DNA of 64,000 nucleotides from Euborellia annulipes (lineage: Eukaryota; Arthropoda; Insecta; Dermaptera; Anisolabididae): contig JAKCPI010011634.1 of assembly GCA_023213315.1 (NCBI GenBank), forward strand, positions 38,181 through 102,180, in the 5' to 3' direction. The position numbers and the translations under genes were made by a program. The notes below the pieces were generated by a model. The model saw nothing but the letters and a program-made list of their open reading frames with translations. It was not told the origin of the DNA and searched no databases. Each line of letters starts with the position of its first letter. Within the stretch, counting starts at the first letter, position 1. This document shows, piece by piece, positions 40,256 through 51,520 of this stretch.

Positions 40256-40927
40256 TGAATTTAAAACACTGAAACATGAGATGATGTAGGTGACGTGAAC
40301 TGAACACTTAGACGGTTGACTGGGAACTGCCCCTGGTTGGTAAAGTCAAGCAAAAGAAATCAGGGGGGAGTCCAAGAGGACGCGCTCCGGTAACAACTGC
40401 CCACCTCCACTTCGTTGCATAACCAATATCGGATTTCAAATTGCTTGAATTATTTATTCCAGAACTGGAAATTTCGCACTGAACTATTCTTTAAAATGTT
40501 ACCTTTTGTAATAATCATCCAAAATAAAATTCTAGAAATATAAAGTGAATTTCTTATCAGAAAAACTTTTCCCTCCCCTCTTGAATTCAAGACTTATAAT
40601 ATGAATATATCAGTAGTGGGGAGAGGAAGGCACGTGGTTAAACTCGACATCTCTTTATAAATAGATAAGAAAAGTTAAATCAAATATTTTTGTGTACATT
40701 TAAAGAGAGAAAATATATTTTTAGAAGAAAATATTATTTTCAAAGAAAATTTATATACTGATAAAAGTCGAAAATTTCAAATAAGAAAGTTATTAATTAA
40801 TTATTTTTTAATATTATCTTTTCTCATCCCTTAAAAGCCGAAGTCACAATTTTTAAGCCTTGTTCTACATTTTACCCCTAAGAAATTTAAATAAAAAACA
40901 TTAAAAAAAAAAAAAAACTAGAAAAAA

Positions 40928-41159
40928 ATATTTTTTTTTTTCTAAACTCACATTTTTTTCCCATTTACTCACACACACACATACACACAGTCTTTTAGGC
41001 CATATAAGACTTTGACGATAACCGTTATTAATGTATATTTATAGGGTCCAGGCATTCTTATTTAGGCCATTTGGTTTCCATTCGAACTGCCTGCGACCCG
41101 AACCCGCGACCTTTGGTATAGAAGATCCACACGCTACCAACTACATCAAGCCCGAGGGC
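40928..41159 (-). mobile_element. SINE-A, copy
   Basis: Inverted. Poly-T, ACACACACATACACACAGTC, GACGATAACCGTTATTAATG and CGAACCCGCGACCTTTGGTA. AAAAAATAT flanks both ends as a likely target duplication. Confidence 0.7.
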
Positions 41160-42798
41160 AAAAAATATAAATAATATAATTTTATAAAAATTTCCAGGAT
41201 CCGCCAATGTTTGTATTGTTATTTTTATTTATTTATTTATTTTTATTTTGGATAAGGTTTATTTTTGAATGTTAAGAGTTAAACTCGGATTGACATTTAA
41301 AAGGTGTCATTGAGCCTCAAAAGGTTATAATCATTCATTTTATATTTCAGCCACTTTGGTTTTATTAAACAATTTTTTTTTTCCACAAAAGACTATTTAT
41401 ATAGGAGTATATGTAATATTTTAGGAAATTTAAATAATAATTAAAGTTCATATTTTAAAATGAATACTCAGAAATAAATCTTTTTTTTTTGAGTATTTTC
41501 TTTTAATTTTAAAAAGGATTAATCTCACTGATAACTAATTAAAATAAAAAATGGTTTTATTCTGTTTTTTATATTGTTAGAACGGAAATATATAATATAA
41601 AAACTTTGGCCCCTGGTAATCCGCTTGGCGCTTTTCAAGAGTGTGTATATAGTTGCCTATCTTCAAGGCGATTATTTCAAAATGTCCGCCACTTTGAAAA
41701 TAATTTTTCAAGGCTTTAATTACTAATTGTGAGGCCTGCATATGGATGAACCTTGACTATAATTTACAAAACAAAAAAAGAAAAATCATAATAATACGAA
41801 TATTAATAAAAAAAATATCTATATGACCCAATTACTTAAATAAAATTTTAATGTTTGTTTTAATGAACATTATCTGAATTATTAAATAATCATAAAAGCA
41901 CGTTTGAATGTGTGTGTGAAGGATTAATAAGACGAACATATGAGTTTGTCTTAAATAATTTAATGTAGAATATAAACCTACCTATATTTTAATAAAATAG
42001 GCCTTTTAGTCGAGCCAAATGGTTTAAAATAACTCTTGAATTAATTATTGGACTAAATTGATAATTTTTTTTATATCAAGTTCAAGGAATTAAGAGAATC
42101 CTTGATTAAAGTCAGAGTTCAAAAATCAATCCATGATAGTCATGGAATGAAATTTAAAAAAAACATTTTTTTTTTTAAATTTATCTTTCTCTTTTGTCCT
42201 TCAATTTGAAAGTATTTTTTTTTAATTTGCTAACTTCCAATGACGTATAATATTTCAAAAGTTGGATTTCCCTTTATTATCATTCAATCAGCCTTCATGG
42301 TTATCCAACCCTTCGTTTGATAAGAGAAAATGTCTTTGATGGATTTAGGAAGAATTGATTTGTTTAAGGAAGTATGGAGTTTTTTTTATTAAACAAAAAA
42401 TAATATTTTTACGGATCGTCACTTTTTCAACAGAGAACTAATTTCCGGCTAGATATTTTTTTTTTTTTTTGTCTTTCAAACTTAATCTTGGTTATGAAAA
42501 AATCAGTTTTAATGCTACTGCAGGAGAGGCAGCAATTGTGCGCTTTATAGAATTTTGAGTTGTCTGGAAAGACAACTACTGAATTGATTGACAATAAGCA
42601 AGAGCAAACACTATTGAATAGGTAGCTTCCAAGAAATAAGAGCGAAACAAAATTAAAAAAAAAAAAGAAGAAATTTCTTGAAGAAGGGAGGAATATAGTC
42701 TCTAATGCGTTTTGATATTTTTTAAGGATTAAATTTTTATCGCTTTTCTAACAAACCTAGAAATATTATATATAATAAGCAGCTAAATATAAATAAAA

Positions 42799-43236
42799 AT
42801 CTGGTGTGACTGGTCGCACAGCACTACTGAAGATAAAAGAAAGTTGTGTTAAGTGCTTGTCACACCAGATTTTTTTTGTGTCGACATATATAGTTGAAGC
42901 CGATATACAAGATGTAAAATTTATAAACGTGCAAAAATTTCTCTTATCTCTCTATGAAGTACAAGAGTAAAGTGTGCTTCAAAAGATTTCAAGGGGAAAA
43001 TGAGAATATACATTTTAAAGAACATCTAAAAAATTATTGATTTATGAATTTTAATCTAAACCGTTGGAGTGAATTTTGAGAAAATCGAAAAAAAAAACTG
43101 AAAAAGTACATCAGTAAAGTACCAGTATTCGTTTGCTGATTTTGTTCAAAAGCTTTGTGTCACATATCTATTGAATCCAATACTTTCCCACTATATTTAT
43201 TAACATATATACAGGTAAGAGAAAGTAAAAATTTAT
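42799..43236 (+). repeat. Repeat D, shortened copy
   Basis: AAAATCTGGTGTGACTGGTC hairpin, CACACCAGATTTTTTTTGTG, then TCAGTAAAGTACCAGTATTC and the terminal TACTTTCCCAC...GGTAAGAGAAAGTA hairpin. Internally deleted relative to 38864-39583. Confidence 0.6.
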
Positions 43237-43892
43237 CAATTAAATCCTAAGTAAAAAGGCTAGTTTATGTTATTTCCCCCGAGCATAGCCGGCAGCATTA
43301 AAACCGTTGCAAATTATTAATCCCCATGAATATAAAATGAAGAAAATGTTGAGAAGCACTTATAGCGAAAAATTGAAATAGATGTTGATTAAAATTTAAA
43401 GAAGGCCTTGACCGTGGTTATCGTAGTAATTATTTCGGGTGATAATGAATATAGATGCCCTCTAGATAATAATAAATGAATATTGCAGTAGGAGAGAGGG
43501 AGATATTGGATACCAGCTGCATGGGTAGGGTTTCTACGACAGGCTGGGTCATATGTCAGCCTAAGACCAAGACACATGTTATTTATCACCTGCATTCGCG
43601 ATATCAACTATTTTTTTTTTAAGTTACAGCTTCTGACCTAAAAAATATTACGATATATTGCTATATGAAATAGAAAGAGACGTTTTCTGACAAAATTATA
43701 AAGTGAATTGAAGAGAAGACGATATATAAACCTCAAAAAAATATATTTCGTTTAGAATATTTAATCAAAAAATCAGGTGTGATTGTTCGCACAGCACATA
43801 ACTTTCTCATACTTATGATAATTGAAAGTTGTGTTCCGTGTTATTATGGAAGTTTTTAATTATAGACCACAATTTGTATCAATTATTAAAAA

Positions 43893-43965
43893 TATACGAT
43901 ATATGTGAAATGTGAAAAATGGACAAAAAATATGGAATGCTTCCATCGAGAAGAAAAAAAAAAAG
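43893..43965 (+). repeat. Short A-tailed dispersed repeat, two copies
   Basis: GTGAAATGTGAAAAATGGAC, AAAAAATATGGAATGCTTCC and a poly-A/G tail. The same order recurs at about 44655-44725, about 760 bp downstream in the same orientation. Confidence 0.45.
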
Positions 43966-44946
43966 AAAAATTATAATCTAATTGGATCATATTCTGGCTT
44001 AGAGCATCCAGACACGAAGCCCATGCGCTCAATTTTTCATAATATTGACAATCTCTCTCAAAAAATTCATATGTGCACTGAAGATGGCACCTGTATAGAA
44101 GCCGAAATGTTTGCAATAAATTGAAGTGGTGAGAGAGAAAAAGGAAGCTGTTTTTTTTTCTCCTTATCGTCCTAATCAACGATTCCCAGCTGTAATACAT
44201 TTACTAATTAGGAAACGAAGATATAAAGATATATAAAATTCATAATAAATTTCATAAAATGAAATGATTTTAATTTTAAAGAAACTCCCCCATAATAATT
44301 AAAATAAAATGTTCAATTTTTTTTTTCTGACGAATATAGGATAATAAATACCGTATACAAATACCTTTGGCCTTAAATGTTGTAATATAAACAACAATAT
44401 TTGTTTTCAAATTGTTAAAATTCAATCACTAAATTAATTGAACCTTAGCAATATTCAAAAAGGAGATAATAAATTAATAACGCGTAAATAAATTAAGGCT
44501 AGTAAACTCAAAAGATAAATAAATAAATCATTAGTTCAAAATAAATGACCTCTTTTAAATTAAATAAAAAAATTAAAAAGAACTCTTAATTAATCAAAAA
44601 ATTATAATAAAAAATGACATAAATATATGTTAAACAAATGTAACGATAAGATCAAGAATGAAATGTGAAAGATGGACAAAAAATATGGAAAGCTTTCATC
44701 AAGAAGAAAAAAAAAAAAAAAAAGAAATAATGACGATAAGCGAGATGAATGGGCCATTTGTATGGAAACTTTTTTGTCAAGACAATAATAAATTGTATCA
44801 TTAAATGGTGTTTGGTTTTTCTACTTTTAAAGTTTAAAAAACATCGCTGCCATTGGAAAGAATTGTTTATCATTTTGAAAAATATGAAATATTATTTGTC
44901 GGAGAATACATTGGTGAGAGGGTTGAACTTCAAGTTAGGTAGTATA

Positions 44947-45686
44947 CAGTGTGTAACAAAAGTAGTGATTATTATTGAAACCTGTTATAAAATATCAAAA
45001 AATATGAAGAAATAAAAGGCAATTTGGGGACGCAGCCTTAATTGGGTGGAGTATATTAACACACCACAAATTATGAAAAATAAAAGACAATATCGAGTAT
45101 TCACTGAATAAATCAAACAGAAATAAGATTTGAAGAATCACTTTTCTAAAAAGAAATTATGAATTTTTCTCAAAAGTATTTTTTGCACAGTAGGCGCCAC
45201 AAGTGCCTGATGGAGAGTGGAGTCTTGAGTTTAGCCGTCGGAAATGTTGCTTTAAAGTGGCTTTTCTTCATCAGTTGTATTAAAAAAAAGATGATTTATT
45301 TATTCTAAAAATATTGGTTTGGTTGAATAAGCTCGATGCCATTCAATCTCGAATAAGCTCGATGCTCCAATCTCGAATAAGCTCGATGCTCCAATCTCGA
45401 ACACATCAGGCACTTGTGGTGCAGACTGTACTACATGAAAAAAGTTTTAGGCTAAAATTGTTACTATTTTTTAAAAAAGCTTGATTTAAAAAAATTAAAA
45501 TGAAAAAAAGAGTTAATTGTTTTAGTAGCACAAAGAAAAAGTAATTTCGAAAATTCCAAAAAAAATTTGCTCCCTCGTTGCGTATAACTCCGTCCTTGCA
45601 CCCCCATATTTCTATTTTATTTCTTCATATTTTTCGATGCTTTATAACAGGTTTCAATATTCGCCCTTAACTTTTGTTACATTCTG
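44947..45686. mobile_element. TA-flanked fold-back element with internal 24-bp tandem repeat
   Basis: 740 bp. The ends CAGTGTGTAACAAAAGT and CTTTTGTTACATTCTG start imperfect inverted arms of about 70 bp that share TTGAAACCTGTTATAAA and AAAAATATGAAGAAATAAAA. TA lies on both sides. An inner inverted pair (GGCGCCACAAGTGCCTGATG near 45193 and its inverse near 45405) encloses the tandem repeat at 45325-45398. No transposase. Confidence 0.7.
45325..45398 (+). repeat. Tandem repeat, three units of 24-26 bp
   Basis: Unit GAATAAGCTCGATGCTCCAA plus TCTC. The first unit is 26 bp with a two-base difference, the next two are identical 24-mers. Confidence 0.8.
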
Positions 45687-46029
45687 TATATCGATTGGGA
45701 TAAGGGGCTTCAGATTAAGAATTTGAAGTAGCAAAAAACTCAAGTTCAATTCCGGCTTGACATAAATAATAATTTACATCTCTTGGGGTTGGGATGTAAA
45801 GCCCAATTTATGAAAGCAGGGCGGGAAACCCGTAACGAGAATTGAATTCATTCATCATTAATGTCTATTGAGCAAGGAGTGAATTCTGTCCAGGATACAT
45901 AATTATTAATCTTTAGTCAGGGACATCGGGCGCTTGTATGCAAAACTTTATTTAGGGCCAATTAAATATGCTAGAACTTGGTAGAAAATAAAAGAGAAAG
46001 CAAATAGGTTTTTTTTTTCTTTTTTATTA

Positions 46030-46140
46030 ATCTCATCTAGGGTTTGGAAAAAACCGGAAAATTTTAAAAAAGGTTTTTTGGTTTTTTTAAAAAGGGGAAA
46101 CCGGTAAACCGGTTTTTTTTCGGAATTATTTTGAACGCAC
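46030..46140 (+). repeat. CCGGAAAA / AAACCGG-rich MITE fragment
   Basis: TAGGGTTTGGAAAAAACCGG followed by repeated AAACCGG and CCGGTTT blocks. It looks like one end of a TAGGG-type element cut off by the SINE-A fragment that starts near 46150. Confidence 0.35.
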
Positions 46141-46149
46141 CGATTTTTT

Positions 46150-46306
46150 TAACACACACTTTTTTCCCATTCACACAGTCTTTGGCAACTTAGGCCAATA
46201 AGACTTTAAACGATAACCCTTAATGAATATATCTATTGGGGGATCAGGCATCTTATTAAGCCATTTGGTATCCAAAATAAAATCATCGGACTGGTGGGTC
46301 CGAACC
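46150..46306 (-). mobile_element. SINE-A fragment
   Basis: CCATTCACACAGTC, AAACGATAACCCTTAATG and AAAATCATCGGACTGGTGGG in inverted orientation. It breaks off in the B box, so the head is lost. Confidence 0.6.
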
Positions 46307-46632
46307 CAAGAAAATTATTATTACTACTATTCCAATCCAGTGCTGTGAGGATTTGTTTAAGTTCATAGAATAAAAAAATACAAAAATATTTTTTCTCTAT
46401 ACATTTCCTATGAGAGAAATCGTATTTAGAAATTAATAACTCAAAAAATTGTAGGAATTTCGGGACGAGTATTTTTCTGGACACTCCATACGTCCTCTAT
46501 AGGACTGAAAATTTCGTCATTCCAATGTAAAAAGTTAGTCAAACAGAACGAGATAGTCGATGACAGAAGTGTATTTTATATATAGATTAGTGGAGTATTG
46601 GAAAAAAGGGGAAAAAAATATAAATAATTTAT

Positions 46633-46765
46633 AATTTTTTTTAAATTTGTTTAAGGTATTTTTCGGCTCCTAAGGCATTTAGACCCATCACTATTTATTT
46701 CAAATGATTGATAGAATTCGAATGAAATATATTTTTTCGTTGGGAGGGAAGGAACAAACCCCAAG
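46633..46765 (-). mobile_element. SINE-C, inverted copy
   Basis: TTTAAGGTATTTTTCGGCTC, TTAGACCCATCACTATTTAT and TTGATAGAATTCGAATGAAA follow the SINE-C body order. The head is diverged. Confidence 0.5.
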
Positions 46766-47648
46766 CATAGAAGTATGTTTCTCTGAGTCACGGAACAGTA
46801 ATTTATAATTTGAATAAAGTATTATGAAGAAAAAAAAAAATTTTTTGGAAATTAATCTCATCCTCACGCAAACGTTTCGATCCCGCTAAGGTTTATTCCC
46901 TTGGCTTATCGTCTCCTCAAGATAGAGAGTATAATTTAGAAATTTTTTGTATATAGGACCTAATTACCATAGAGGCTAGTCAAAATAAGTTTGATTCGAT
47001 TTTAATGTCAAAATAAATATAAAATCAAATGACTTACAGCTAATACAAATTATAAATACAGTGTTAGCTGTTCAGAAACCAGTTTCAGAATAGTTGTTAA
47101 TATAATTCTTAAGTTATATTTATACAAAAAATAAATATGAAATACTGTACAAATTACATGTTTATTATATCTTCTTCCTCCCTGGTTAATCCCTATGCAT
47201 AGTTCGAAAAGATGTCTCAGCCTGTCACTTGACCAGTTGAATAAAAATGATTAAATTAGAGGGAATATAATATATTCCATTCTTTAATCGGGTATCTCGT
47301 GGTCGCTAATTACGTTCTCAGATGGGAGCCTCTGGATATACATGTTTTAAAAAATCAGAAATGATAACAAAAATTATCCAAAAACACTACAAGAATTATT
47401 GGAAAATTTTTGAAAATAAAAAACAATAGTAATATTAAGCAAGAAAATGAAAATAAGAAAATTTTGACGTCTTCGATTCTAAACGTGCCACACAAATCGC
47501 GAGGGTTTCATATCAATTTAAACAGGACGGTCCGAAATTTATATTTTTGGTAGAATTATAATTTTCAAAAAGGAATTTGGAACATTCAGAATTAAGACTG
47601 TCAAGATAATTTCACGTTAAAAAATGTAAAGTTTGAAAACTTTAACAA

Positions 47649-47901
47649 CTCTTTTTCTTCTTTCCTCGCCTGATTATGCCCGGGGTGCGGGGTCGGCGAA
47701 AATAAAGGGATCGGCGGTTTATGAGTTTTTTACGACCGGGAAGGAATAGAACAGGCCGGTCCATCGCTAGGTCTGACGTCTGACTATTAAAAAGAGGAAG
47801 GAAGAGACTGACATGCAAAGAATAGAAGGACTGCCAGTCCCAGCTCGGGTAGCTCGTGGTCGCCATCCACGTACCCACAAGATGTGGGCCCCTGAGCAAT
47901 A
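47649..47901 (-). mobile_element. SINE-B, copy 6
   Basis: Flanked by an exact 13-bp duplication AAAACTTTAACAA (47636-47648 and 47902-47914). Full-length. The CTCTTTTTCTTCTTTCC end is the A/G-rich tail on the minus strand. A diverged scrap of the family lies at 47283-47340. Confidence 0.8.
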
Positions 47902-48602
47902 AAAACTTTAACAAATATAACATGCAAATAGAGAACTCTTATATGTATTTAAGAGTTCCCAAAAATAAAGGATTAAATTTTAAAGACTTTTTTATTTATA
48001 AAAAAAAAAGAAAATTAAATAAAATCTTAGCTTTGGAAAACCGAGTTCATGATATCAAAAAAATATTTATCCTCTTCTTTTTTTTAAATTAATAATTAAT
48101 TTGGGGTTTTTTGGACGCGACGCTCTCCTAAGGCTAGTTAAAATATTGTTATTTAATATTGCTTTTGAATGTTACTAAAAACAAATAGAAACGGCTTTTC
48201 TGGATTTTTCTCCTTGGAGCATTAGGAATTAGAGGCGAGTTTTTTAGCTCATCCGTTGAGTCTGTCTCTTAGGAGGAGCCCTTAGAGGTGGAGGGAAGGA
48301 GGATCCTGACCCCAGGTCATGCCTGGGTCGATATTCTTCTCACTTACACGAAATGTACAAATTGTCAAAAAAGGAAAAAAAAACAGTCGAGCTAAATGGA
48401 AGATGTAATTCAAGAATAAAAAGATTAAAAACATTTTACATCATTTACACATGGAGGGTCTAAACGCAAGAAAAAAAATGAAATTTTATTGCACTTTATT
48501 CCAAACCAAATTTTAATTGAATGAATTTATTATTTAGGCTTATCATTTAAAATTACTTACTAAAGTTGGCTAGACACTTGCTAACTTCTTGGACCAAGGA
48601 TA

Positions 48603-48780
48603 TTTTTTTTTTAAATTTCATTTATGGTCTTTTTCAGCATCGAAGGCCATTTAGACACCGTCTCTATTTATTGTATTGATAATCAATCCAATTGAAATAA
48701 ATTTTTGACGCATGAAACAGGATGCAACACTTCCCAACACATGAGGTAAAAACTCTTCCACTGAGCTATGACCCAGGTAA
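48603..48780 (-). mobile_element. SINE-C, inverted copy
   Basis: TTTAAATTTCATTTATGGTC, AAGGCCATTTAGACACCGTC, TCCAATTGAAATAAATTTTT and CACTGAGCTATGACCC. The tRNA-like head is at the right. Confidence 0.6.
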
Positions 48781-49711
48781 AAAATCAGAAAGTCCGGAAA
48801 AATTTTTTTTGATTGTAACTAAAATCTTTGTTCATTTGGTGTCCAAGTTTATATAATAGTATTGTAACGATAAACGTGCTGATCGCATTCGATTTGGTTT
48901 GGAATAAAGTCTCTATAGAAATGTAAAATTTTTCACCATTTGAAAAAGAAATAAATTTAACTAGGTTTGTTTGAAAAGGATGGAATTTTCAATGCTCAAA
49001 TAGACTGTTCATCAGCCAGTCAATATATCGTTTAAGATAGATAGCGTGGAGGTCCTGGTTCGACTCCAGGGGGTGCAATTTTGCCCAATCTTAAGCACAA
49101 ACATATCTCGCAAACTTGCTATAGAAATAAATTCAGTCTGTGATTAAGTGTAAAGTGGTCAAAAAATTTTGCTAATTAGGTGAAGAATTAATAACTTTCT
49201 TTCTTCTAATTCAGAGGTGTCCAAAATTTCTGCCTCAAGAGCCAAATTAAGATTTAAATGTATTTGAAACGGTCCACGTGAATGTGAGAATTAAAAAAAC
49301 GCAATCCTGAGTGAGGTCCACTACAAATATGCCAGATACAATGCTTTGGATTTTTTTTCCCCTCATCCATCCATATTCGCCTGTCTTCATACCAATTCGG
49401 TAGTTGCCGAAAAATACCCCGAAATATACAATGTATTTCTCTCTATTAAGATCTCGATGGATTGCGGGTGTCCTCATCTCAGGGGTCCATTCCTACTACC
49501 TTTATTTTATCTGAATTGTTCTCAGATATTATTTTGAGAGGCTCAAACCTCCGCATTTAATTTAGTTTATGGCTTCATAATATTTCTCTCTCTTTTATTT
49601 AATTAAAAATTTTTAATAAAGTAGAGTATTGAAATTTCGGGTGAGGCCTGTATAATTTAAAGTAACCGAATGAAATTATGGATCAAAGTTAGATTTTATT
49701 ACACTTTGGAT

Positions 49712-49972
49712 CATGGGGTCCGCAGGGGGGGCAACCAGGCACTTGCCCCTGGAAAATAAAATGATACAAAAAAATGTATAAAACAAAAAAAAATACAAAA
49801 AAACCTTTCACAGTATACATCCACCTTGCCGCGGTGAGAAAGCTTTAAATACTAAGAGATGTATCACATTATTAATATCAAAATACGTTTTTTTAACTTA
49901 TCTGGAAGTGACTTGCCCCCCCCCCTGCAAAAAATCCTTGCCCCCCTGCAAAAAATCCTGCGGACGCCCTTG
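49712..49972. mobile_element. hAT MITE (CATGGGGTCCGCAGG ends)
   Basis: 261 bp between CATGGGGTCCGCAGGGGGGG and CCTGCGGACGCCCTTG, with an exact 8-bp duplication CTTTGGAT. Near the right end GCCCCCCTGCAAAAAATCCT is tandemly duplicated. Confidence 0.8.
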
Positions 49973-50246
49973 CTTTGGATGTTTATTTACGTATATCTAG
50001 CTGGCTTGAATTTAAATACGAGTAAGTTAGAAAACTCGAGGGAAGGAAAGTAAACAGAATCGTTTACTCTTCTCTTTTGGCTTCTTTCTTATCAGATGTC
50101 TCACTGATTTATTCAGCCACCGAAGGACGTTTTCCAAAAAATTTTAATTACTAATTTGTTTAACGAGATAAGAAATAATTCATATAATTTACAATTGTAT
50201 TTTGAGAAACAAAATTTGTTTTTAGTTAAGAAATTCACAATCAATA

Positions 50247-50374
50247 TTTTTTTTTAAATTTGTTTTACGGTCTTTTTCGGCATTTAGTCCCTATTTATTC
50301 CAATTGATTGGTATCCAATTCAATTGAAATAAATTTCTCACCGGAGACGGGACCCTTGACCTTTGGCTTGATAA
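50247..50374 (-). mobile_element. SINE-C, inverted copy
   Basis: TTTTACGGTCTTTTTCGGCA, CCAATTCAATTGAAATAAAT and GGAGACGGGACCCTTGACC. The B-box side is preserved, the A-box side is lost. Confidence 0.6.
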
Positions 50375-50503
50375 TAATTAAAAGTTTAAATATAAAACAA
50401 TTTAATTAAATATTCTTGTTAAGGCCGATGAGTTATATCAAGGAGGGTTGCAAGCCTAAATATTTTTTTTTTTTTTTTTAAGTTTATCGGGCCGTCGTTT
50501 CGA

Positions 50504-50699
50504 CATGGGCGTAACTAGAGAAATTGGCTGGGGTGGGCCTTGGGACCAGCCATCCTCGCTGGGAAGGGGGGGGGGGGGGCAAGGGACCAGCTATTCTCCG
50601 GGGGGCCTGGATAGCCCCATATTTTCGAAATTTTTCTTGGAGCAGGGAGCTTTCTGGGGGGAGGGGGCGGGCCCCGGTACTCACCTAGTTACGTCCATG
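50504..50699. mobile_element. hAT MITE (CATGGGCGTAACTAG ends)
   Basis: 196 bp between CATGGGCGTAACTAG and CTAGTTACGTCCATG, flanked by CGTTTCGA / CGTTTCGG (7 of 8). Very GC-rich with a run of about 13 G near 50567. It landed inside a GCCGTCGTTTCGG-type core of the fold-back family. Confidence 0.8.
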
Positions 50700-51082
50700 C
50701 GTTTCGGTCTCGATAGAGGTTTAATTTAATAATTATAATTGAGTTATAATTTAATTAATATAAAAAAATAAATTATTAGTTATTTAAAATATTTAATTAT
50801 TCACAAATGAAATTTGATTGGATTGAATAAGAACAAAATATTTGATTAAACACTGTAGGTTTAACTAAATATGCCAAGACCCGCACAAATTAATATTGAA
50901 ATAATTTGAGTATCTTTACATATACATATAAGATGCCGAAAAGTCTTTATAAAATAAAAAAAATAAAAAAAAAAAATTAAAATTAAACTTTCATTAATAC
51001 TAATTTGTTAATGATGATGATCAATTTGAAAAAAAAAAAAAAAAGAAAAAGAAAATAATTAATTTAAGTTGCGAGCTCTCAC

Positions 51083-51244
51083 CAAAATCTCCTGAACATA
51101 ACTGGTCTGCAGGCCAATATTCTTAGTCACAACATCAATAGTGACCGATGCCAGGTATTTGGGGTCATCCTTTTTCAAAGTTCGAAGTCTTCTCAAAGTT
51201 CTCTCTCGTCTTGTTCGCCATTTCGGGCACACTTCAGTCAGCAT
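51083..51244 (-). CDS. Probable first coding exon of an unidentified gene
   Basis: 54 codons from ATG at 51244 to a GTGAGA donor (TTG|GTGAGA) in phase 0. The protein starts MLTEVCPKWRTRRERTLRRL and ends TKNIGLQTSYVQEIL, strongly basic at first and then apparently folded. Codons are richer in G and C than nearby non-coding DNA. The 230 bp upstream on the minus strand are also GC-richer (about 51290-51520), as expected of a promoter and 5' UTR. No partner exon was recognised to the left and I cannot name a family. Without the splice the frame ends seven codons later, so a short ORF or a mobile-element piece is also possible. Confidence 0.4.
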
Positions 51245-51289
51245 TGTATAGATAAATAAATAATACTTTACGAAAAAATAAATAAATAT

Positions 51290-51520
51290 ATATAACTAGC
51301 AAATAAACACAGAATGCATTCTTAAGTCCTCAGTTGCGAGAGTGTTTTCAGAGTGGCGCTTGTTCAGCGATTTTATAGGCTAAACAAGCCAGACGTCGGC
51401 GCCTCCGTCTTTCTGCTGATAGTAGAGGATCACGCCTTTGCCTGCTGATAAGCTCACCCCGAGCTGGTCAATATACTAACACATCGGTCTCTCAACTTGG
51501 GATGGCGACACAACATCAAA
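51290..51520 (-). promoter_or_regulatory. GC-richer region upstream of the 51083-51244 exon
   Basis: Sequence such as CAGACGTCGGCGCCTCCGTC stands out from the AT-rich surroundings and lies just upstream of the putative start. A promoter role is inferred from composition and position only. Confidence 0.3.

Larger units (their letters stand above)
40256..51082. other. Large intergenic or intronic region, repeat-filled
   Basis: 40256-40640 is the Rab32 5' flank, slightly richer in G and C, with a CACGTG at 40631-40636. Further right are SINE-A (40928-41159, 46150-46306), repeat D (42799-43236, 43766-43850), a duplicated short A-tailed repeat (43893, 44655), a large TA fold-back (44947-45686), SINE-C (46633, 48603, 50247), SINE-B (47649) and hAT MITEs (49712, 50504). 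If the exon at 51083 is real, its downstream exons should lie here, but none was recognised. 41200-42790 shows only AT-rich sequence. Confidence 0.5.

Noticed and set aside
43389..43607. 72-codon minus-strand ORF tested as a downstream exon of the gene starting at 51244
   Set aside because: No acceptor and phase combination gave a sensible continuation and the residues look non-coding.
45717..45860. B-box-like AGTTCAATTCCGGCTT followed by an inverted pair around TTACATCTC
   Set aside because: Only one box and no second copy seen, so neither a tRNA nor a SINE can be supported.
49026..49080. tRNA-like sequence with TGGTTCGACTCCAGG
   Set aside because: A good T-arm and B box, but no matching 5' acceptor, D-arm or anticodon stem upstream. 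Probably a decayed tRNA-derived SINE, not a tRNA gene.
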